64,000 nt of DNA. Origin: Desmodesmus armatus. Lineage: Eukaryota; Chlorophyta; Chlorophyceae; Sphaeropleales; Scenedesmaceae. Location of the stretch: the NCBI GenBank assembly GCA_007449985.2, contig VIIQ02000068.1, forward strand, positions 248,001 to 312,000, written 5' to 3'. Under the pieces are notes generated by a model. The model made no database searches. It was given only the letters and a program-made list of their open reading frames with translations, and had not been told where the DNA came from. The position numbers and the translations under genes are program-made. Position 1 is the first letter of the stretch. Every line of letters begins with the position of its first letter. Below, piece after piece: positions 35,095-45,937 of this stretch.

Positions 35095-37257
35095 GGCGAT
35101 TGGTCCTTACTGCATGTAGGTCATGACGGTTAGTTGACGTCTGAGATGGAGTGTGGTTGTGTGATGATTTTCAGTTGCACAAGCCTGGTCATGCAGCTGG
35201 GCACTCAAGGATTTCCTCACCATTCTTGATGGTTTGCTGGGAATTCCTCAGGATTACTGGTGTGCAACTGTGCAAGAAACCTATGCTGGTGTGGCATTGA
35301 GTTTCTCCTTGACGTTTTGTGTGTTGGCGTGTTGGCATGGGGGTCAGCCCCATGTTTATGTTGTTACATGTGCTATCGTACTGCCACAACCAGCCCAGGC
35401 TCTGGGAGGCTGCAAAGCTTTCTTAAAATTGTCTGGTGGTGCTGTTTTGGCACCTAGGTAGATTGTTGCCTTTGAACAATGAACCTGGTGGCAAGGTGTG
35501 AGACAATGACGAGGATGTGTGTATTCAAGTGCTTGAGCCCCTGTCTGCTGTGCCTTGAGCTCTCAGAGGCATACAACATGACAAGCTAGTGTGACTGTCC
35601 TGACTCCAAGCTCATGAGTGGCCCTGACATGGCCAGCCAGCTTTTTTGGTATATTACCTGCGGCCAGAAGGGTGGGGCCCCTTGGCACACAGGCAGGCGG
35701 TCAGTCCCTTTTTCAGGACGTCACCCCGCCAATGCGGGGACGAATCCCATGCGCAGTGCAGATGCAGCAGAAGTGCCTAGGGCTGAAACTGCCCTGCAAC
35801 TGCCATGACCGAGGCTGCGGAAAGCTGGCCTGTACCACTGTAACCCTGTAGCTGGCAGTGCAACGCAGGCTGTTTGCTGTTGCTGCTAAAGCTGTGGCAT
35901 GTAAAGGTTATGCTGCGATGCGTGAACGCCACAGGCACACCACAGGTCGGACTGTGGCGAGCTGGTTGAGCCAACCCCACAGGGCTTTGACACCCCGCAA
36001 AGCAGCTGCCGCCAACTCATGGCCTGGGCGAAACATGCAGCGATCTGCCTGCTGACAAGGTATCCACACCAGCTTCGACAGGGTCATTGGAAGGGCTTCA
36101 CCCCCCTACCCTGAAGCCCGAAGGAGCTGGGCACCCCCACCAGTGCTGGTGTGGTGTCTTCTGGTGCGCCGGGGCCCGTGCAAGCACGGCATTAAGCAGC
36201 AGGCACCCCGCATGCACCGTGCACAAGGCACAGCTTCAACCGCAACCAGTGATATGGACTGCTGCTGCTGGCTGTCGGCTGCTGCTAAGGCTGTGACATG
36301 GTAAAGGTTGTGCTGCGATGCGTGAACACCACAGGTACACCACAGGTTGGACTGTGGCGAGTTGGTTGAGCCAACCCCGCAGGGCTTTGAAACCCCGCAA
36401 AGCCGCTGCCGCCAACTCATGGCCTGGACGAAACACGCAGCGATTTGCTGAGCTGGGCTAAGGTCCATGCCAGCTGTGACAGGGTCAGTGGAAGGGCTGA
36501 ACTTCCTGTCCTGATGCTGGAGGGAGCTGCGCCCACCACCAGCCGGCCCACGATCGACATGGTTGTGTGGGACATCTGGTGCGCCGGGGCTCGTGGGCTG
36601 GGTTAGCGCCACGGCATTAAGCATCAAGGCACCCCGCATACACCGTGTTTGTGAGACACGGCTTCAAACGAGACCAGAGACATCAGGACACTGACGCTAC
36701 AATCGACATTGCTGTCTGCTTATAGTGATTGAAATGCTGACATGCCATATGTATGCCTTCACAACACTGCTGGGCTAATGGGAAATTGTGCTCGTGTCCC
36801 CTCTTGTACCCACCAAACCTTGGAAGGTGTAACCGGTACCAGACTGCTACTAGCAGTCACTCATGGCCGGCTGCTCGCAGAATTCTGAGCTACCGTTCGA
36901 ACTCAAGTAATTTGTGTTGCAAAGCTACCAATTGCTAGGAGGTTGGACATAATGTGGTCTGACAAGTTGAGTAGGGGGCAGCATGTAACCACGCCATGGT
37001 AATCAAGGTACTAGTAGGCTGGCCCTGAAGCTACTAGCTGCATAAAACCAGACAACCAGGATTGTGTGCATGGTGTGCATGGACAGCAGCCGGGCAGCAG
37101 TACTAGCTGGCCCACCATCAGGTGCCTGCTGCACCCAGCTTGAGTGACGCATAGCAGCTGACGGTGACAGTTGAGTCAAGTCATGGCCCAGGATATCCTT
37201 TATCGTCTCCAGTCGTTCACACTCACTGTTTCATTCCTACATTGTGGATTGCACTGA
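35095..37257. other. Intergenic region with a 399-bp tandem duplication
   Basis: Lies between convergent genes (TPR and the Trp-patterned helical protein). No coding segment is supported. It includes both 3' UTRs and the duplication listed separately. Confidence 0.6.
35881..36650. repeat. Diverged 399-bp tandem duplication
   Basis: tgctgctaaagctgtggcat at 35881 and its counterpart at 36280 start two units that align nearly end to end. Shared blocks include tgctgcgatgcgtgaac, gccgccaactcatggcctgg, tctggtgcgccggggc and cacggcattaagca. Divergence is roughly 15-20% by eye. Noncoding; origin unknown. Confidence 0.88.
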
Positions 37258-39763
37258 TCAGGTTCCACTGCACTCAGAGGGCACCTGGATGCTCCTGCCC
37301 GCTGCCTCAAACCAGTCAGCCAGAGCAGCAAGATCTCCTACTGCACCAGTGCCTCCATGCACGCCACCCACTAACCCATCTTCCTCATCACACGCCACAT
37401 CACCAACATATGAGCCATAATCACTCCCACTCGCTCCATGCTGCACTGCACCAGCTCCCACCCCAAACACCTCATCCACATCCAAGTCCCAACCAGTTGA
37501 GTCACCCCCCTCTGCTGCAGCTGCTGGTGCCCCTGCACCACCTGGCACCCCCCATGTGACCCCAGCACTGGCTGCGGCACCGCCCCCTGCCTCACATCCT
37601 GCCACCAAGCCGCCGCCTGGCCCCTGCACCCCTCCATCATCCAGCTCTGTCAGCCAGCCCCGGACCCTGCTCCACGTCTGTTGGTGTGCTGCCTCTTGGA
37701 GCCGCTGCTGTGCTGCTGCCGCTGCATTGGTGCGCCAGGTGCCCAGGGCACAGCGCTGGAGCCGTGCCGTGTGCCAGTTTGCTGCTACAGATGTCAGCTC
37801 AAGCTCAACCATCAGCTGGTCATGGGCCTGTGCATCGCAGCACACACACAGACACACAAAGGGGCTCATTCAAATGGCTGCCAAGGGGGGTTTCACCTTA
37901 AACATGCCGTGTTGGACCTACTGCGCACACTTCTGTAACAGCCAACGAGCCTGCCCTGGACGGCGCATTCTCACCTGCCAGGCTGAACATGCAAGCACAC
38001 CAACAATCTACACATCAAACACGCACATGCCACAACCGCTGCCAGCGGCACTGCAGGTAGGTTCCATTCATTATCTGCCAACGAGCTCGATGCAGCTGTC
38101 TTCACATAAAGCGCACAAGCGTGCTCTGACTCACAGCATTGTACCAGTTTGCAACCATCCTCTACACCTACCTGGTCCTGCACGTACTGCCACCACGCCG
38201 CCACAACCTGATGCTGACGCAGCCCTCTCATTGCCGCAGCGGCAGCAGCCAGCCACTGCACACCATCAGCAGCTGCTTCCCTCCAGCCGTGCAAGGAACG
38301 ACGCACCAGCTGCCTCCTGTAATGCCGCCCTGCGTGTGCCCAAGCTGCAAGGGCTGACAGTGCAGCCTGCTGCTGGTGCTGCTGCCGCACAGCCCTGAGT
38401 TTGCCCCATGCCTGGACGTGCCGGCAGGTGTGCCGCTTGTACCTGCACATGCCACACACGCAAGTTTGGCAGCGGTGCACTAAGGTCAGGGGCATGCTCA
38501 AAGGTTCAACAGCCACATCATGAGGCTTTTCGCCAACAGACACGAGTGACCTCCCACATGAAGCACGTGCGCCTCCGTTGTCATTCTATGCTATCGACGC
38601 TCACCACAGGAACCAATTGACTTGCCTGCAGGATCTCCGCCACCCCCACCCCGGCCTCACCTGACCACCAATGCGTGTTTGAATGCACCCATCGCAGCAT
38701 TCAGCAGGTGCCACTTGTACAGCCGCCCTGCGAGCTGCCACTGCTGGGCTCGCTGCCGCATCAGCCTCAGCCAAGGACCCAGCCCCGCCCTCATCACCAA
38801 AGCCCTGCACGCGTGAACCTCTGCCACCGCTGCCTGCTGCTGTGCCAGCAGGGCCTGCAGCTGCTGTTCCACCAGCTGGTACTGCCTGCTGCGCCGCTGC
38901 TCCTCTGCTTGCAGCTGGCGTATCTGCTGCTGCAGCCGCTGCCGCTCCTGCGGCCAGTCCTGCTGTTTCTGCTGCTGCTGTGTTTGCTGGCTGTCCAAAT
39001 CCTGCAGATCTGTACCATCAGCATGGGCAGCGCATTGCTCGGCTGCAGGAGCATCATGGACTGTGGGAGCTGCAAGTGCCTGCACTTGCCGCTTTTGTGG
39101 GCTGCTGTGCCTTGCCTTGCTGAGTGCTTTCAGCCTCTGCGAGGCCGCTGACAGCCGCGGCTGCTGTGCTGGCTGCTGTCTGTGAGGCTGCCGCATGCCA
39201 GGGCTGTCTGTCGCTTCTGTTTGTGGCTGTTGCTGCTGTGTGAGGCATGGCCCTGAGGCCCCCGAGGGTTGCTGCTGCATGTCAACTGCACTGATTTTTG
39301 GTGGGCTGCCTTCGTGCCGCTGCTGGAGCTGTTCCTTGCTATGTGGGTTGTCTCTGTCTGAGCTGACCTGCAGCTGTTGATCTTGCTGGGCCTGGAGGGC
39401 ATCCTGTGCTGCGGCCTGCAGCTGCTGCAGCGGCACCAGGTGCATGCTGCTGCCACTGCCCTGCTGGAGCTCAGGCCCTGCTGCGGCAGCTGCTGTTGCA
39501 ACAGCTTCGGTGGGTGCTGCACAGGCTGCTGCCTTGAGCTGCTCTTGTGGCACTGGCGACACAGCGTCTGCATCACACTCCTGCAGGCTGCAGGAGCTTT
39601 GGACGCTGTGACGGCTCCCTTCCTGCAGCATCGGCTGTGCCACACCTGCTGCTTCAGCAGGCTGCTGCTGATAGGCTGGCGCCAAAGTTTCAGGCACAGC
39701 AATCCGGCAGGTCTGCTGCTGCTGCTGCACATCATGTTCTGCTGTCCCCAGGGCGTCGGTTCG

Positions 39764-39799
<36 letters not shown>

Positions 39800-40017
39800 T
39801 GGGGCTGAGTGATCCCCCACAGCTGCAGTGGCCGGCTGCAGCCTCGGCAAGCTGTGTCCCTGTGACTGCACTGCAGCCGCACTGCTAGGCCCTGGCTGCA
39901 GGTAATACCCTGCAGATACCTCCTTGCAACCTGCCTGGCATTTGCTTTGCTGCACACTGGCGCCCTTTGAAGGCCCAGGCTTTTGCTGTGCCTCTTCCTG
40001 CTGCGGCAGCTTTTTTG

Positions 40018-40049
<32 letters not shown>

Positions 40050-42521
40050 GGTTCTGCACCTGGCTTCCTGCTGGCCAGGTGCTGCAGCAGCTGCTGAGCC
40101 TTCTGCTGTATCAAGGCTGGGTCTAGCATACCCGCTGCTGCACCAGCCTCACCCTCAGATCTGCTGTTGCTGCTGCTATAGCCTGGTTTTTGGCCAGGGC
40201 TGTATGATGTCGCAGTGGCGGCTGCTGCGGTGTGCCTGGGCGGCAACACTGGGTGCAGCTTGTTGAGGGCTGCTGTCATGCTGGCGTTCTTGTGCCAGGT
40301 GCGCAGTGCTGAGTGCAGCATGTACAGCGCATGGAAGCGTGTCGCCACCTGCATGCGCGTGTGCTCCTGCTGCTGCTGCAGCTCCTGCTGTTGCCGTTGC
40401 TGGAACTCTGCCAGCAGCTGCAGGACACAGTGACAATGACAATATGCAGCACAGATGTTCACTTGTGCGCTGTGATAAGCTCCTGCGACTGCATAAGGCC
40501 CCAACAACAGCCCACGTCACTGCCCAATACGGCCTACAAGGCAATTGCATGTGCTGGTGTTGTCTGTCTGCAATCCGCATTTCCAAGCGGATCTCCTTCA
40601 GCCGCAGGTCACCCAGCAACACTCACCGCCTCCTGCTGTGCAGCCACAGCACGCTGCCGCTCCTGCAAGTGCTCCAGCTCCTGCTGCTGCCTCCTTGCCT
40701 CTGCTGCTGCCACTGCCCAGGCATGCCAGTGCAGCAGGCAGCAGTGCTGCCGGTAGAGCCTGTGGAACTGACAGGCCACCTGCGCACGGTTGACCCCACC
40801 CTGACTAGCCTGGGGCTGCAGCTGCTGCTGTTGCTGTTGGGACTGCTGCTGCTGCTGCTGCTGCTGATGCCGTCGCTGCTGCTGCTGAGAATCTGCCGGC
40901 AGCAGTGCCTGCTGCTGCTGGTGGTCGCACTGCTGCTTTTGTTGGGGTGGCATCTCCCTGCTGACTGATACTGCCATCCTCCAGGCCCTCACTGCTTTGC
41001 GCTTGCTGCACAACAGAACACAGCGTACACGCACACCGTTCTTGCCACACAATTTCTGGCAGCCCAGCTGTGAGCTGGAACCCAGTATGCCATACCATGC
41101 GTATGCCCCGCTTCCTGTGTCAGACTGATTGGCGGCACCTTGTGCACTACACAAACTTGCCAAGTGACACGGCACTTGCCAAGTGACAACCAGCATGCTT
41201 GTACCTGACACATTTACTCTCACCTGAGCAGGTTGTTCATGGGTCGTGCGCGTGCCCGGTCCAGCGCCACATCTGCTGCAGCTAGCCTCCAGCGCCGCAG
41301 CACCCTAAACATAAGCACGGCAGCAAGCTCCAGCTGCAGCTCTGCTTGACACTCCTGCATGGTGCTGCGGCAGCTATGGCTGCTGCTGCACGTGCTCAGC
41401 TCCTGCTGCAATGGGCCTGACCCCTTGGCTGCTGCTGCGGGTCCGGACTGCATAACAGCAGCTGTGGCAGCAGGTGATGGGCGAGCAGCTGCTGCTGCAG
41501 GAGGCTTGTTTGTAAGCGCCTGTCTGGTGCTGCATGTGCCTGCTGCTGCGTGTTTGCTCCTGGAGCTGCTGCTGGGGGTGGTGGCAGGGATTGCCGAACT
41601 TGATGCTGTTGGAAAGCCTGCCGGCCTGGGCCTTGAGGCTGCGACCGCCGCAGCGGGGACAGCACTGCCCTGCCTGCTGCTGGCTTTGCTGATGCTGGCA
41701 ACTTTGCCCACAGCAGGGGACCGGAGCTGTTGGGCCTGCTGTGCTGGTGTGACTGTGGCGGTGCTGTGGGTGGTGGCTCTGGCTGGCTGCTGCAGCGAAG
41801 GTGCAGGCCTGCGGGGTGCACCCCAGCTGCTGCTGTGAGACTGAGCCTGCTTCTGCATGATGGTAGCACTGCTGCTGGGTGGTGCTTGCCTTCTTCCAGG
41901 GGCGTGTGCTGCTCTGCTAGCAGGGGTACGGCTGCTCTGCCTTTTTGGGTGCTGCTGCTGTTGGTTGTGGAGGTAATCGAACACGCCAGTCAGGTCAAGC
42001 TGCTGCTGCCCTGCTGTATCAGCGCCTGCACGAGGTGTGTTTCTGCGTACTGTCTCTTGAGTACCCTGCAAGGTTTGAAGGGCGTCCAAGCTGCTGCTGA
42101 GGTCAGGCTGCAGCAGCTGCAACAGGGTGTCACCAGCTGTAGAGCTACGCCTTTCTGGCCCTGTGCTGCCCCAAGCCAAGCTGCCACCAGGCAAGATGTG
42201 CAGCTGGCTGCTGTCTGGCTCTGCATTTGCCCTGCTGGTGCAGGCAGCCGCACTGCCTTGCTCAGCACAGCGTGCCAGCACATCAGCAACATCATCTGAC
42301 ACATCCTGGCTGCCTGTGCTGAGCGGCTGCCCCAGGCTTGCCCATGCGCTGCTTCTTGACAGAAGCTGCTTGCCAGGGCTGACATCTGCAGGAGACCCAC
42401 TGCCTTGGTCTGTGTCGATGCTGTTGTGGCCATCTGCTAGGGCTTTCAGCTGCTGCCACCTGCTGACTCTACGCCTTGTGGGGGGACTGTCGGCACACTC
42501 ATGTTCAGGTTGTTCCTGCAT
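37258..42521 (-). CDS. Trp-patterned helical repeat protein (Sfi1/CCDC191-like)
   Basis: Five exons in phase: 42521-41224, 41005-40627, 40417-38661, 38442-38172, 37827-37258; about 1,424 residues. The start is the first in-frame Met (MQEQPEHEC) after an upstream stop. Long disordered Ser/Gln/Ala regions, including poly-Gln, alternate with amphipathic helices carrying a spaced Trp: VLRRWRLAAAD, KAVRAWRMAVS, LLHWHAWAVAAAEARRQQQE, MLHSALRTWHKNA, GPWLRLMRQRAQQW, RHVQAWGKLRAVRQQ, SLHGWREAAAD, ALGTWRTNAAA. This pattern resembles the centrin-binding helices of Sfi1 and the CCDC191 family at centrosomes and basal bodies. A coiled coil precedes the last repeats (ERQRLQQQIRQLQAEEQRR). The acidic Gly-rich tail (LDVDEVFGVG, YGSYVGDVACDEED) is unlike the rest. 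Family assignment is tentative; the gene model is firm. Confidence 0.75.
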
Positions 42522-42900
42522 CAGAGCCTCTACTTGTCGACCTGGTTGAGGTGTGGCTGCTCTCAAATCCTTGTCCTACTGATACCAAAGTGCCATCAAC
42601 AGTGCTGCTGTTCCTGCTGTTGCCCCGACTAGCTGCCTAGTGGCACTAACGAGGCACAAGCACAATAAAGAGTTTGAGTATGGGTCGTGGAGCTTGAAAA
42701 AATCAACTCCTGGTTGGCAGGTGGCGATAACAGCAGATGCAGTCAAACATCCGGTATGATGAAACCCGAGGAGTTGCGTGTTTGCGTCTTAGCTGGTGCT
42801 GTGTTTTGACTGCAATCTTAACTGTAGGCTCAGACGGGTCTGTAAGCGCACGAGTCTTGTGCACACTTATGATCTTGACCAGGAAGTTGTGAAGTGACTA
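42522..42900. promoter_or_regulatory. Candidate bidirectional promoter, Trp-repeat / RRF genes
   Basis: 379 bp between divergent start codons. No recognisable motif. Confidence 0.4.
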
Positions 42901-45239
42901 ATGAGCAGACTAGCGCGCCTCATATGTGCCAATGCACGGCTTTTGAGGTGAGTTCATAACGAATCTGGCACAAGCACACCCCACAATGCTCCTGCTGCCC
43001 TCTTGGTGACCCAGGCTGTCATGCGTTGCACCGTGCAGTGAAGCAGCTGTGCTGCCCCAGGCTTTGGCCACTTTGGATGCAGCACACCTGTCAGCCTCAG
43101 AGGCAGCGGGCAGTTGGCAGTGTGACAGCCAGCTGTTCTTGCGGCAGCAGCAGCACCTCCTACAGCCATTCCAAGGCTTTGCAGCGCACTATGCCAAGGG
43201 CAAAGGTATGTATGTGCCTGGCAAAGTGGTGGCACCTGCCACAGGCGCAGAAGGCGAACTTCCTTTGGTGCATTCACGTGTACTGACTAACCATCCAGGC
43301 AGAATGCGGCGCCGTTGCTGTGTGCAGCACAGCTATCTGCATTGCTCCTGCGTGCTGCTCACGCTCCACACCCGCATGGCTAGGCCCTCACATCAACACT
43401 CGCGACATGCTACATTGCAGGCAAGAAGTCTGGCAAGCACAAAGCAGCAGACACAGATGATGATGAGGACACGGAAGCAGCTGCTGAGGCAGAACAGCCT
43501 GGCTTTGACCCTGAGCCAATTGAGATGTGAGCCCTGCAACTGCCAGTTGCTGTCTTTCACCGGGCATGGGTGCCTGGCTGCTTTGTCAGCATACCAATCC
43601 ACTAATGCTAGTCCTGCAGTGTTATGCTGCACTCAGTCCTGAGGGTGCCTGCAGCTCTGTCTGTCCGCGAGAGTTTGAGCAAAGTCCTCTGCGTTGACAG
43701 CACACCAGGCTGTCCTGATCACTCCGCCTTCATCAGCAATAGCAGCAGCTGCTGCAGCAGACACACTCCTCAAGCAGAAACCTCGTGTAGGAGCTGTAGT
43801 GTCCTGGTGCACTCCTGCTGCCCTCAAAACACCCACATCCTCATTTCTTCTGCCTGCAGGTTGATGCAGCAAGCAGTGGAGCACTTCCAGCAGGAGCTGT
43901 CGGGTGTGCGCACAGGCAGGGCACACCCTGGCCTGCTGGAGAACCTGCTGGTGGATGCAGAGGGCGACCACATACCCATCAAGGCGTGCGGCAGTGTCAC
44001 AGTGCGCAACCCACAGCTGCTGGCAGTGGTGCTGTTCGACACCTCGGTGAGGCAGGGGGGCGGGGGTTTGGTGCGTAGCTGGCCATGGTTGGGTATGGTG
44101 TGACGTCTGCACTGAATGTGGCCGATGTTTTAGCCTGTCCATGCTTCCATCCACTGCCTGCCGGCATGATTTGTAACAAATGGTGGTGATGGTGAGTGTA
44201 TGCCAAAAGGAGGCAGGTGGTGGCAGCCTGCTGAACCAACTGCCAGCAACTCAGCAGCACCTGCTGCTCGCCAGGCAGACCCTCCTGGACTAGCTAGGAC
44301 TTTGGATCTGACCCAGCAGCTTACATGTGTGGGCGAGGCTGCCACAGCGGGGGTTGCCCTCACATGTACACACCATGTGGTCAATCAGCACTGCGCACCC
44401 CGCAGGCCGTCTGATGCCCACGCTTCTCTACAAGGGCCTTTCCGGCATCCTGCGCGCTGAGGGTCTTCAACAACACACATCTGCAGCCAGCCGGCTTCGT
44501 TTTCTGTCGAAACACACCCACTGCTGCCGCCACCACCACCGCCGCTGCCACCCTTGCTGCCACTCCCTCACAGCTTGCCAAGGCTGTTGAGAAGTCCATC
44601 AAGACCTCCCCGCTGTCCCTCAATGCCGTCACCGAGGGCTCTGAGGTGCTGGTCAAGCTGCCGCGCATGACGCAGGAGACCATTGACCGCATGGTCAAGC
44701 TGGTGCATATGGAGGCTGAGGGGGCGCACCAGAGCATACGCAGGGCGCGGCAGAAGGGCATGGATGCGGTCAAGAAGGCCTTCAAGTCGGCATCGCAGGA
44801 CGAGAAGAAGCGGCAGGAAAAGGAGGTGAGGCGAGATGGCTGAGCAGCGAGGACGGGCACAGAGCTGTGTGCTGACAGAGACGGCGCCCTCTTTGTCGGG
44901 CGGGGTGCGGCTTGCGCTGGTGACCCTCACTGCTGCTGCAAGGATAGGCATATGGGGTCCTTGCCACAGTACACGGACCGAGCATTCCCGTGCAGGTAAG
45001 AGCTAGGATGTGCATCAAGCACTCGTACTTGCCCGTCATCTGAAACAGTCGTTGCTAGTAGGCCGTCACAATCAACTGGCTGTTATCATGGTCGCAATGC
45101 CGATGCTGTATGCCTGATGCCGCTCTGCCACACCCTCCTTGCCCTTCTGCAGGTGCAGAAGCTGCATGACCACTACATGGCAGAGGTCGAGAAGTTGAGG
45201 AAGGTCAAGGACCAAGAGTTGAGGGAACACCGAGACTAG
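42901..45239 (+). CDS. RRF: Ribosome recycling factor, organelle-targeted
   Basis: Six exons in phase: 42901-42947, 43015-43205, 43421-43526, 43860-44046, 44574-44825, 45153-45239; about 289 residues. With EF-G, RRF splits the ribosome after termination. The RRF core, about residues 115-289, shows MQQAVEHFQQELSGVRTGRA, VTVRNPQLLAVVLFD, LAKAVEKSIKTSPL, VLVKLPRMTQETIDRMVKLV, GAHQSIRRARQKGMDAVKKAF and HDHYMAEVEKLRKVKDQEL: both long helices of domain I and the beta domain II between them. The N-terminal MSRLARLICANARLLRLSC is Arg-rich and lacks acids, as in a mitochondrial presequence; a plastid target cannot be excluded. An acidic linker (DTDDDEDTEAAAEAE) joins presequence and core. Bacterial RRF is about 185 residues, matching the core here. 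Confidence 0.94.
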
Positions 45240-45937
45240 CTTTGCAACCGTCACAGGCCGTGGCATTGTGGCCTCACTTGGCCAGCCTGTGCTGAGCACG
45301 CAGCAGCTGGCTGCTGCTGATGTGGTGGATGGTCATTCATGGCGCATGCGTTCACCCGCAGCAGTCACTGTTTTATGACGCCACACAGCCAACAACGAAC
45401 GGGCTATTAGTGCAGCCTACTTCATGGCCTGATGGCGGCGTCGGGCCATGTGCTGGTGACTGCACTGGCAGCCGGGATCGCGGCAGACCTTTAATTCAAA
45501 CCAACAGCGTGCAGGCATGCTCAACTGAATGCAGAAACTGATGCGTTGTGGTCTTGATCGCACAGTTGCACAACATTACAAGGGATCACAGAAAAAACAA
45601 GGGGGGTGCAACTCGCAGCCCTCCCTGGCAAGTGCATGCATGCGCAGCACAAGGCGGACCACTGCTGAATAAGCTTAGTGCAGCAGTACACCAGCAGACG
45701 GAGGCAATGACTGCACACCTCATCAACTCAGTGCAAATCTTTGAGTCCCAGCCTGCCTTGGGCCGCTGGGGTAAGCTGCAGGAGCCAGGAGACTGTCCAA
45801 TGCCAGCACAAGACCAGAACATTGCTGAAAAAAAGACATTTCGCCCCTTCGACTGGGACCAGACAGTTCCGCAACGCACCAGGGCCGAAGTGCCTGTCTG
45901 ACTTACACACTGCCCTCCGGCTGCTGCTGCTGCTGCC
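45240..45937. other. Intergenic region between convergent RRF and sulfotransferase genes
   Basis: Contains both 3' UTRs. On the minus strand TGTAA motifs lie at about 45907-45903 and 45580-45576, possible poly(A) signals for the sulfotransferase gene. No coding segment seen. Confidence 0.55.

Noticed and set aside
38683..40968. Several open frames on + rich in Leu, Cys and Ala
   Set aside because: Shadows of the CAG-rich exon 3 and exon 2 of the minus-strand Trp-patterned protein.
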